From: Nostoc sp. C052 | GTDB lineage: Bacteria; Cyanobacteriota; Cyanobacteriia; Cyanobacteriales; Nostocaceae | DNA length: 64,000 bases | Reading direction: 5' to 3' | NCBI RefSeq assembly: GCF_013393905.1 | Contig: NZ_CP040272.1 | Span: 4,026,001-4,090,000, forward strand | Shown: positions 40,958 to 48,293 of the stretch, piece after piece | How positions within the stretch are numbered: position 1 is the stretch's first letter | Layout of the letters: each line of letters begins with the position of its first letter | Position numbers and translations under genes: made by a program | The notes under the pieces: generated by a model | The model's input: only the letters and a program-made list of their open reading frames with translations | Database searches by the model: none | What the model was told of the DNA's origin: nothing

Positions 40958-42208
40958 CTAACTTAGAGATTCCAAATAATCGCGGATCAGGTTGCGGCGC
41001 TTGGGTTGACGTAGCTTTTGCAAAGCCTTGGATTCAATTTGGCGGACTCGTTCGCGCGATAAGTCAAGAGCGCGGCCAATTTCTGCTAAAGAATAAGGAT
41101 GACCATCAGCCAAACCAAAGCGCATCAAAATTACATCGCGTTCCCGGCTAGTTAAATCTGACAGAAGATGATGCAAATCTCTTTGTAAAGATTCTCGCAT
41201 CAACATCTCTTCTGGGGTTACACTGTCAGTCTCGAGTAATTCGCCTAACTCAGTGTCTTTATCTTTTCCTACCTTGGTTTCCAAAGAAACGGAGCGAGGA
41301 ACCCGCAACAAAACTTCTCGGACTTGGGTCGGTGTCATCTCTAACTCAGTTGCTAAATCCTCTAAAGTCGGAGTGCGACCTTTTTCTTGAGCAATTTTGC
41401 GTTGAGCCTTTTTGATTTTGTTTAACTTTTCGGTAATGTGAACCGGAAGGCGGATGGTGCGACTAGAAGTAGCGATCGCTCGTGTAATACCCTGACGAAT
41501 CCACCAGTAAGCATAAGTACTGAAGCGATAACCCTTCGTTGGGTCAAATTTTTCTACAGCCCGCTCCAAACCTAATGTACCTTCTTGGACTAAATCCAAC
41601 AATTCCAAACCACGATTTTGATACTTCTTAGCAACAGACACAACTAAGCGAAGATTCGCCTTAATCATGTGTTCTTTTGCTTGGAGTCCTTGGGACTGAA
41701 CTTGCTCCAACTCTTCTACAGTCAACTTGGCGATTTCAGCCCAGCGACGTTTGCCATTTGCCAAAGTTGGCCTAAGATCGGATAAAACTATATCAGCAGT
41801 AGCAGCCCATCTTTCCAAAGACGGCCGATGTCCCAGTTCGGAAGTAAGACGTTCTTGAACTTCAACTAACCGAAGATAAGGCGTAATCACTTCATCCCCT
41901 TCCTTGGCAGCCTTAGCAAGTACTATCCGCATCCGCAAGTAACGTTGGACTTTTTGAGCTTCTGAAACCTCTTCATCACGCCCCAACAAGCGAACCCGAC
42001 CAATTTCTTGAAGATATAGACGTACTAGGTCTGTACTCCGACGGTTAGTGCTAGCAGCAAAGTTAGCATTGTCAACAGAAGCCAGTTCTAGCTCCTGTAG
42101 GTCATCTACCGATAACTCACTGTCATCAACCGTGAGATCCGAGTCCAAAGCCTGGCGGGACTTTTTGGTGTTGTAGGGGGCGTCTGCATAAAAAGATGTT
42201 GCTGGCAT
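40958..42208 (-). CDS. sigC: Group 2 RNA polymerase sigma factor SigC
   Basis: 416 residues from the ATG at 42208 (MPATSFYADAPYN); an in-frame TTG at 42238 would add ten residues. Sigma-70 regions are complete: region 1.2 (DLVRLYLQEIGRVRLL), region 2 (ANLRLVVSVAKKY, TYAYWWIRQGITRAI), region 3, and region 4 (LTSRERDVILMRFGL, SLAEIGRALDLSRERVRQIE). It lacks the long acidic N-terminus of SigA, so it is a non-essential group 2 factor. The name SigC follows from the furA neighbourhood (all1692 in Anabaena), which is from memory. SigC there responds to nitrogen and sulfur stress. Confidence 0.85.
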   Translation of the reverse strand: MPATSFYADAPYNTKKSRQALDSDLTVDDSELSVDDLQELELASVDNANFAASTNRRSTDLVRLYLQEIGRVRLLGRDEEVSEAQKVQRYLRMRIVLAKAAKEGDEVITPYLRLVEVQERLTSELGHRPSLERWAATADIVLSDLRPTLANGKRRWAEIAKLTVEELEQVQSQGLQAKEHMIKANLRLVVSVAKKYQNRGLELLDLVQEGTLGLERAVEKFDPTKGYRFSTYAYWWIRQGITRAIATSSRTIRLPVHITEKLNKIKKAQRKIAQEKGRTPTLEDLATELEMTPTQVREVLLRVPRSVSLETKVGKDKDTELGELLETDSVTPEEMLMRESLQRDLHHLLSDLTSRERDVILMRFGLADGHPYSLAEIGRALDLSRERVRQIESKALQKLRQPKRRNLIRDYLESLS

Positions 42209-43101
42209 AAAGATCGTCTCAATGGCTCCAGGTAACAATAGATTTCGGTCAGCTTAGATTACGGTCAGCTATTCAACTGTTGCTATTGTTCCCGTGATTA
42301 ACGATGAACTAACATAGTTGAAGGTTCCATTACAATTTTTTTAGAAATTAACTGTAATGGTTTTATTGGATACAGTATTACTGAACTTAATCGGCTACTA
42401 AATTTTTGATTCAACCAATAGCTATTTCAATCCACAGCTAGGCTTTCAATATTTCAACTACTTAGTTAATATTTCAACTTCGATGGCTTTTGATTGTAAC
42501 TTTTGTAACACAGTATAAACATCCTTCAGTGAATGTCATCTTTATAATTGGCATAGTCACATTTACATGCCCACAAAAGTAATATCCTGACGATTTACCA
42601 ATTTTTTCTCAGGATTATTCAGGTATAAGTAGAACTAATAGATATTGAGGAAGTGATTAGTATTAACGGCAAAAATTCTTTCGACACGGAGATAGAAGAC
42701 GTGGGGAAGTTATCAAATACTCTCTCAGTGCCGTACTAACCTGTCAGTTTCAACAAGAATCGGCGGAAATCTCATCTCAACTGTATTTAATACTGTGTAG
42801 GTTAAGAAGATTTGTAGCGACTGTCTTAAAAGTCAAGCGATCCTCAACAAAAAACTAGGGCTAGAAGAATTGACGCAACTGGGGAACGCTAGGCTAGATT
42901 CGGTGGTGGCAGCTAAGGGCACAAAGATTTATCGTTAACTTTTTGAAGAATTCAGGAGCGGAGCCGGAGACGCTCCGCCTCCGGTCAGAATCAAGACGCG
43001 ACTAAAAAATACTCGCTACCGCTGCGCTATCCACCAGTCAGGCAGAATACCCAACTGAATTCTGACTCCTGACTCCTGAATTCTGTTTGATAAATCAACT
43101 C
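42209..43101. other. Long intergenic stretch upstream of sigC
   Basis: AT-rich leader and promoter zone of sigC up to about 42650. At 42801-42938 (+) a 45-codon frame without a start (KKICSDCLKSQAILNKK to KGTKIYR) looks coding-like and may be a gene remnant. 42955-43085 is repeat DNA: GGAGCGGAGCCGGAGACGC palindrome and CTGACTCCTGACTCCTGAA runs. Confidence 0.45.
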
Positions 43102-43266
43102 TTAATAGTCATTGTCAGCCACACAAATACCTTTACATTTAATACCGTTCGTAGCGGTGCGCTGACAATGAGAACATAGAACTTTTTCGTTTTCTGTTTC
43201 TTGATTTATCTTTATACCAGTGCTTGCCGTGAGAAGGTTTTTTTCGGCATGGAGCTTTATAGTCAT
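43102..43266 (-). CDS. 54-residue Cys-rich small protein
   Basis: Begins MTIKLHAEKNLL and ends CVADNDY. Contains CSHC near residue 35, then two more Cys (CKGIC), the layout of a four-Cys zinc ribbon or knuckle. The N-terminal third is Lys/Thr-rich and probably disordered. Composition is coding-like and unlike the surrounding repeats. I do not recognise a named family. It is transcribed toward sigC on the same strand, about 890 bp ahead of it. Confidence 0.6.
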   Translation of the reverse strand: MTIKLHAEKNLLTASTGIKINQETENEKVLCSHCQRTATNGIKCKGICVADNDY

Positions 43267-43615
43267 AACAATAGAATAATTTTTTGCAGTTTACATCTTA
43301 ATAAGTGATTTACAAGCGATTGTACAGTATACACCTCATACTACTATTTGTTTCTAGTTGGGCAGTCTACCTCCGTCGTCTAACCGATCAAAAAATCGTA
43401 GTGTCCCTTGACGCATATATACTACATGTACTACAGACAGGTATTAATACAAAAACTTTCATCAAAGGCAAAATTAAAAGTTTTGATAAAAAAGAAAAAC
43501 ATCTTCTACCTAGAAGCTAATTTAGAGCGATTTTCGGCGGCGTTGTTATTGGATGTCGATCCTGTGAAGTTGTTGCGGGGACGCGGTGTGAGGCTAGAAC
43601 AATAAGCGATCGATC
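43267..43615 (+). other. Gap upstream of the kinase gene, with a coding-like tail
   Basis: Mostly AT-rich. The last part (43516-43605) reads NLERFSAALLLDVDPVKLL and on to a stop ten bases before the kinase ATG. That stretch is GC-richer and looks like the C-terminus of a lost protein, perhaps a third member of the kinase/Thg1 operon. The open frame does extend upstream to an ATG at 43408, but that part is Lys/Ile-rich and not protein-like. Confidence 0.4.
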
Positions 43616-44065
43616 ATGGAAGCAATTATTTTTGTAGGCATTCAGGGAGCAGGTAAAACTACCTTTTATCGCGATCGCTTCTTTAATACTCACATCCGCA
43701 TTAACCTTGATATGCTCAAAACCCGTCATCGGGAGCAAATTTTTCTTCAAGCTTGTTTAGAAGCTAAACAGCGGTTCGTTGTAGACAATACTAACCCGAC
43801 TGTGGAAGAAAGAAAACGCTATATTACTCCAGCGAAAGCGAAAGGTTTCCGGGTTGTGGGTTACTACTTTCAATCTCAACTCGAAGACTGCAAGCAACGA
43901 AATAGCCAGAGACATCCTGAAGAAATCGTGCCTTTGGTTGGGCTGTTAGCAACGTATAAAAAGCTGAATTTACCGAGTTGGATCGAAGATTTTGATGCAC
44001 TTTATTCGGTGAAAAATGACTTAAATAATTCATTCGTTGTTGAGGAATTGAACCGTGAAATTTGA
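43616..44065 (+). CDS. P-loop polynucleotide-kinase-like protein
   Basis: 149 residues of the AAA_33 / T4 Pnk kinase-like family. Walker A GIQGAGKTTF at residues 8-17, RINLDMLKTR after the first strand, the VDNTNPTVEER motif in the middle (Asp of Walker B type), and a lid-like RNSQRHPEE with arginines. Such proteins phosphorylate the 5' end of RNA or DNA, though some act on small molecules. The stop overlaps the start of a Thg1-family gene by 11 bp, so the two are coupled and probably act together on RNA ends. Substrate is inferred. Confidence 0.8.
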   Translation: MEAIIFVGIQGAGKTTFYRDRFFNTHIRINLDMLKTRHREQIFLQACLEAKQRFVVDNTNPTVEERKRYITPAKAKGFRVVGYYFQSQLEDCKQRNSQRHPEEIVPLVGLLATYKKLNLPSWIEDFDALYSVKNDLNNSFVVEELNREI

Positions 44066-44825
44066 TGAACTTGATAGCAAAATGCGGGTGTTTGAGACAG
44101 CACACGATCATTGTGTGCTACCTGGACTTTACATAGTTGCAAGATTAGATGGACGCAGCTTTACTCGCCTGACAAAAGAAGTACATCAATTTGAGGCTCC
44201 CTACGATATTCGTTTTCGAGATTTGATGCTTACAACTGTCGAACATTTGTTCAACTGCGGGTTAGATATCACTTATGGTTATACCCAAAGTGATGAAATT
44301 TCTCTACTGTTTGCTCAACAAGAAAACACTTTTAACCGAAAAACAAGAAAACTAAATTCGGTTTTAGCAGGTGAAGCCAGTGCCAAATTTTCTTTACTAT
44401 TAGGTGCTATTGGCTGCTTTGACTGTCGCATTTCGCAGCTTCCTAATATAGAAGAAGTAGTAAATTATTTTCGTTGGCGCAGTCAAGATGCCCACAGAAA
44501 TGCTCTCAATGCTCATTGTTATTGGTGTCTGCGTCGAGATGGCAAAAGTGCAACTGAAGCAACCAGCATGATGAAAGGGTTATCTGTTGCCGATAAAAAC
44601 GAACTATTATTCCAGCATGGGATTAATTTTAATCATCTGCCCAATTGGCAAAAACGAGGTGTGGGACTGTATTGGGAAGAATACGAAAAGCAGGGATTCA
44701 ACCCCATCATCTGTGAAACTATCCCAACGCTACGGCGACGCATCAGACAAGATTTGGACTTGCCAATGAAGGATGACTACAGCAAGTTTATTGCCAAACT
44801 TTTGAATAATCCAGGCGATTTCTAA
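44055..44825 (+). CDS. Thg1-like 3'-5' RNA polymerase (tRNA-His guanylyltransferase family)
   Basis: 256 residues. Thg1 and Thg1-like proteins add nucleotides in the reverse 3'-5' direction to RNA 5' ends. The metal-binding carboxylates are in place: Asp32-Gly33 (ARLDGRSFTRL) and Asp80 (YTQSDEISLLF), and the DAHRNALNAHCYW stretch matches the family's H-x-N block. Start is a GTG at 44055 inside the end of the kinase gene. Most bacteria encode the G-1 of tRNA-His and do not need the enzyme for that, so bacterial copies are thought to repair 5'-truncated tRNAs. A kinase partner would supply 5'-phosphate on broken RNA. Confidence 0.9.
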   Translation: MKFDELDSKMRVFETAHDHCVLPGLYIVARLDGRSFTRLTKEVHQFEAPYDIRFRDLMLTTVEHLFNCGLDITYGYTQSDEISLLFAQQENTFNRKTRKLNSVLAGEASAKFSLLLGAIGCFDCRISQLPNIEEVVNYFRWRSQDAHRNALNAHCYWCLRRDGKSATEATSMMKGLSVADKNELLFQHGINFNHLPNWQKRGVGLYWEEYEKQGFNPIICETIPTLRRRIRQDLDLPMKDDYSKFIAKLLNNPGDF

Positions 44826-44907
44826 GATACTGTTGGTGAATGAATGGAGGCATACCTTTGCAAAAGTGAAATATTTTTTACTACACTATTTCTGACAGTC
44901 TCAGAAC

Positions 44908-44925
44908 CTCACCCGAATGGGTGAG
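44908..44925. terminator. Hairpin after the Thg1-like gene
   Basis: Perfect stem CTCACCC-GAAT-GGGTGAG, about 85 bp after the stop, with no U-run. A half-copy (TCGGGTGAAC) follows. It could be an operator or weak terminator. Confidence 0.4.
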
Positions 44926-45049
44926 AAACAATTCAACCAATCGGGTGAACCAAACGCAGGGAGTTAACGTTTATAAGAAAAGAGACACTGTTACTAGAAA
45001 AAATTAATTCAATCGCACCTACCTAATTAAGTTAAGTAAGGATAAACCT

Positions 45050-45478
45050 ATGAAACTTGCAACTTTGATCAATTCTGGAATTCTGATTGCTTCAGTTGCT
45101 CTGATATCTGGAATTGCTAACGCTCAACCAGCCACAAGTAACAACTACGGTAATGCTAGTGCTACCAGTGATGCAAAGAAGGAGCCAATAAAAGCTGCAA
45201 TCAATTCTAATACCTTACTCAGTAATTCCACGACTGATCGTTATCTCCAACCCTTCAATCTTGTTTCTCTTGCTTACCAAGGTGGTTTAGAGCAGCAGGG
45301 CATTCCCAGTGCAGGAACTCTCATCTTTGAACGCCAGAACCGAAAGATTCTTGCGGAAGATTTAGTTAAGGCTGCTGTCAGTGCTAACAAATTACCACCG
45401 CAATTTTTGAACGATCAAAATTACCTGAGTGCTGTCAGGTCACAGTTAACCTCCTTATCTAGAGATTCCTCTAACTAA
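45050..45478 (+). CDS. Secreted protein of unknown function
   Basis: 142 residues. Signal peptide is clear: Lys at position 2, hydrophobic core to about residue 22 and an IANAQP cleavage site near 25-26. The mature part starts with a Ser/Asn/Thr-rich linker and then a short folded-looking region (YLQPFNLVSLAYQGGLEQQG, RKILAEDLVKAAV). I do not recognise a family. It stands alone, with AAGGATA before the ATG. Confidence 0.7.
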   Translation: MKLATLINSGILIASVALISGIANAQPATSNNYGNASATSDAKKEPIKAAINSNTLLSNSTTDRYLQPFNLVSLAYQGGLEQQGIPSAGTLIFERQNRKILAEDLVKAAVSANKLPPQFLNDQNYLSAVRSQLTSLSRDSSN

Positions 45479-45591
45479 GTACATGTCACTGTAAAAGGTG
45501 TTCGGAAATATCGAGGGTTGATGTTGGGTTTTACTACGTACCCCTACGGGGAAGCAAGCTACCAGCCAACCCTTTGCGTATCAGGTAAAAT

Positions 45592-45624
45592 AACCCCATT
45601 CCCGATAAAGGGATGGGGTTTTGA
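45592..45624. terminator. Bidirectional terminator between secreted protein and tRNA-Ala
   Basis: AACCCCATTCCC and GGGATGGGGTT pair around GATAAA, with TTTT on the plus side and TTATTTT on the minus side. It can serve both the plus-strand gene and the minus-strand tRNA. Confidence 0.7.
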
Positions 45625-45687
45625 TTGATATATATCCGTCGGTGTAGTCCGTCGCAGGCATCGAACATTTTAATCAGATATTTCCAA

Positions 45688-45760
45688 TGGAGGTTAGCGG
45701 ACTCGAACCGCTGACATCCTGCTTGCAAAGCAGGCGCTCTACCAACTGAGCTAAACCCCC
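45688..45760 (-). tRNA. tRNA-Ala (anticodon TGC)
   Basis: 73-nt cloverleaf. Acceptor GGGGGTT pairs with AACCTCC (one G-U pair), D arm GCTCAGTTGGTAGAGC, anticodon stem CCTGC/GCAGG with loop TTTGCAA, T arm GCGGTTCGAGTCCGC, discriminator A. CCA is not encoded. Confidence 0.97.
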
Positions 45761-45836
45761 ATAAAATTAAAAAAAATAGTAGATAACTTTTATTGTCGTT
45801 GCTATTGTAACTTAATATTGTGCAATTACCAAAGGG

Positions 45837-46751
45837 ATGAAGCCAGAAAAGCTCCAAGTTGTCGCAACACTGTATAAATTTGTCAAACTGCCAGATTTTG
45901 CCGAGAAACGAGAGCCTCTACTATCTTACTGCCAAGAGCAAGGTGTCAAGGGGACGATTTTGCTGGCACTAGAGGGGATTAACGGTACAATTGCTGGTTC
46001 GCGCCAGGCCATTGACTCTGTTCTTTGGTTTCTGCGTTCTGACCCTCGTCTAGCAGATATAGAATCCAAAGAGTCCTATACTGAAACCCCACCCTTTGAG
46101 CGGATGAAGGTGCGGTTAAAGCAAGAAATTGTGACTTTGGGGTTGCCGGAAATTGATCCAAGTGAGCAAGTTGGGATTTATGTCAATCCCCAAGAATGGA
46201 ATGATTTAATTTCCGACCCAGAAGTAACTGTGATTGACACCCGCAATGATTATGAGGTGAATATCGGTACTTTCCAAGGGGCGGAAAATCCCCAAACTGA
46301 ATCATTCCGAGAATTTCCCGATTATGTGCTAAATAATCTCGACCCAACTAAACACAAAAAGGTTGCTCTGTTTTGTACAGGGGGCATTCGCTGTGAAAAA
46401 GCCTCATCTTTCATGCTTGCCCAAGGTTTTGCAGAAGTCTATCATCTCAAAGGTGGCATTCTGAAGTATTTGGAGGAAGTTCCAGCACAAGAAAGTTTAT
46501 GGGAAGGGGAATGCTTTGTTTTTGATGAGCGGATAGCTGTGAGTCATGGGTTAGAGGAAGGGAGTTGTGAGCGGTGTTTCTGTTGTGGGCGTCCGATTTC
46601 TGAGGAAGATAAAGCGTCTCCCAAATATGAGCAAGGTCTATCTTGTCCCTATTGTTTTGATAGCCTCACCGAAGAGAAAAGAGCGCGTCAGCAGGAAAAA
46701 TGGCGGCACTACCAAACCCAAATTGGTAACAAAAATCAGGATTTGAGTTGA
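45837..46751 (+). CDS. trhO: tRNA uridine-34 hydroxylase TrhO (rhodanese-like)
   Basis: 304 residues of the YceA/TrhO family. It hydroxylates U34 of tRNA to 5-hydroxyuridine using O2. An N-terminal ferredoxin-fold domain (ending near residue 100), a rhodanese domain (about 125-220) with active loop CTGGIRCEKA, and a C-terminal part with Cys clusters (CERCFCCG, CPYC) that looks zinc-binding. Normal length. It lies just after, and opposite to, tRNA-Ala(TGC), one of the classes with a modified wobble U in bacteria. AAAGGG directly abuts the ATG, so the true start may be slightly downstream. Confidence 0.9.
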   Translation: MKPEKLQVVATLYKFVKLPDFAEKREPLLSYCQEQGVKGTILLALEGINGTIAGSRQAIDSVLWFLRSDPRLADIESKESYTETPPFERMKVRLKQEIVTLGLPEIDPSEQVGIYVNPQEWNDLISDPEVTVIDTRNDYEVNIGTFQGAENPQTESFREFPDYVLNNLDPTKHKKVALFCTGGIRCEKASSFMLAQGFAEVYHLKGGILKYLEEVPAQESLWEGECFVFDERIAVSHGLEEGSCERCFCCGRPISEEDKASPKYEQGLSCPYCFDSLTEEKRARQQEKWRHYQTQIGNKNQDLS

Positions 46752-46759
46752 AGAATCAT

Positions 46760-48283
46760 TCATAATTCAGAAGTTTCCGTCAAGGATAATTCGGAATTTA
46801 AAGGCAAAATTACTGTAAATATAGTACCGACTTCAACTTGGCTGGTGACACTGATTTGACCTCTATGGGCATCAACACACCTTTTAACAATTACTAATCC
46901 TAATCCAGTACCCTTAATGGATTTGACATTTGAGGCTCGGTAGAATGATTCAAACAGTCGAGGTTGGTCTGCTTCAGGAATGCCCATACCTTGATCTTGA
47001 ATATGGAAAATTGCTACTTTCTCAATCGGATCGCATATTAAATCAAACTGAATCTTGCCACCTCTCGGAGAATATTTAACTGCGTTTGAGAGAATGTTTG
47101 TAAACAGGTAATGTAAGAGTACTTCATCCATGACAGCGGACGTATTCTCACTATGACAGGTAAAAATAATTTCATAAACGTTGCTTTCAATAATTGAAAA
47201 ATCTTCGATTAAGTTTAGACAGAATTGCTCTAAGTTAAGGGGAGTAGGGTTGTATATGAGTTTTTCTGCTTCAGCTCGACCCATAAACAACACTTCTTCC
47301 ATGAGCTTTTCCATAGATTGTACAGCACCTTGAATTCGCTTTAAATAAACGTCTCTTTTTGCATTGGTCAAATTTGCTCCTTGCATTTCTATGAGTTCTA
47401 CTGCCGTTTGAACAACAGTCAGAGGATTACGAAACTCATGAGATACGGTGGAGATAAATAAGGACTTGAGACGGTTAAGTTCTTGCTCCTTCTCCAATGC
47501 TTGCTCTAGCAATTTTGTTTGCCGTCGTTCGCTAAGATCCCAGAAAACAACTACTACGCCATTGATCTGGTCAGGTCGTCCTTTTAGTGGTGAAGCACTA
47601 TCACCAATTGGAACTCTTTTGCCGTTTTTCGTAATTAGAGATGTGAATTCCCCTAAATAAGCAACTTGTTGCTCGCGCAGCACTTTTGTCACAGGGCTTT
47701 CTAATGTCGTCTCTGTAACTTCATCGACAATATGAAAAATTTTCGCTGCCTCATTTCCTAAAGCATCTTTTTGCTGCCAGCCAGTCAGTGCCTCAGCCGC
47801 AGGATTCATAAATGTTACTCTTCCCTGTTCATTTGCGGCAATTACAGCATCACTCATTGAGTTTAAAAGGGTTGCTAACTGATCTCGATTCTCCCGTAGT
47901 TCGCGTTCTAACTGGTGTTTTAAAAGACCGATTTCGATCGCTATTCTTAAATCTTTTGTAGTAAATGGTTTAACAATATATCCGAAAGGTTGGGTAATTT
48001 TTGCTCTTTCTAAAGTATGCTCATCGCCATAAGCGGTTAAATAAATTACAGGTACATCTAACTGCTCGCGAATCTGAATAGCAGTAGCAATCCCATCCAT
48101 CTCACCTTTAAGAATAATATCCATTAATACTAGTTCTGGTTGAGTTTCCAATGCTTTAGCAATGGCAACTTTTCCAGATGAGGCGGTACCTGTAACAATG
48201 TATCCTAGTTGACTCAGTTGGCTGGCAATAGTTCTAGCCACAATCACTTCATCTTCAACGACTAAAATCCTAGCTTGACCCAT
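46760..48283 (-). CDS. Response regulator-PAS-histidine kinase hybrid
   Basis: 507 residues: receiver domain first (ILVVEDEVIVA, phospho-acceptor Asp in LVLMDIILKGEMDG, Lys in YIVKPF), then a PAS domain (about 130-250), a HisKA box (FISTVSHEFRNPL) and a HATPase (DQGMGIPE, GTGLGLVI). A receiver at the N-terminus of a kinase lets an upstream kinase tune its activity. The gene starts 10 bp after the stop of the cyanobacteriochrome kinase gene, so that kinase is the likely input. Confidence 0.9.
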   Translation of the reverse strand: MGQARILVVEDEVIVARTIASQLSQLGYIVTGTASSGKVAIAKALETQPELVLMDIILKGEMDGIATAIQIREQLDVPVIYLTAYGDEHTLERAKITQPFGYIVKPFTTKDLRIAIEIGLLKHQLERELRENRDQLATLLNSMSDAVIAANEQGRVTFMNPAAEALTGWQQKDALGNEAAKIFHIVDEVTETTLESPVTKVLREQQVAYLGEFTSLITKNGKRVPIGDSASPLKGRPDQINGVVVVFWDLSERRQTKLLEQALEKEQELNRLKSLFISTVSHEFRNPLTVVQTAVELIEMQGANLTNAKRDVYLKRIQGAVQSMEKLMEEVLFMGRAEAEKLIYNPTPLNLEQFCLNLIEDFSIIESNVYEIIFTCHSENTSAVMDEVLLHYLFTNILSNAVKYSPRGGKIQFDLICDPIEKVAIFHIQDQGMGIPEADQPRLFESFYRASNVKSIKGTGLGLVIVKRCVDAHRGQISVTSQVEVGTIFTVILPLNSELSLTETSEL

Positions 48284-48293
48284 TTGATATTTA

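Noticed and set aside
43408..43515. N-terminal part of a 65-codon frame before the kinase gene
   Set aside because: Lys/Ile/Tyr-rich and AT-rich like the surrounding gap; only the last 28 codons look coding.
45534..45857. 107-codon minus-strand frame
   Set aside because: It runs straight through tRNA-Ala and the terminator; the tRNA is certain.
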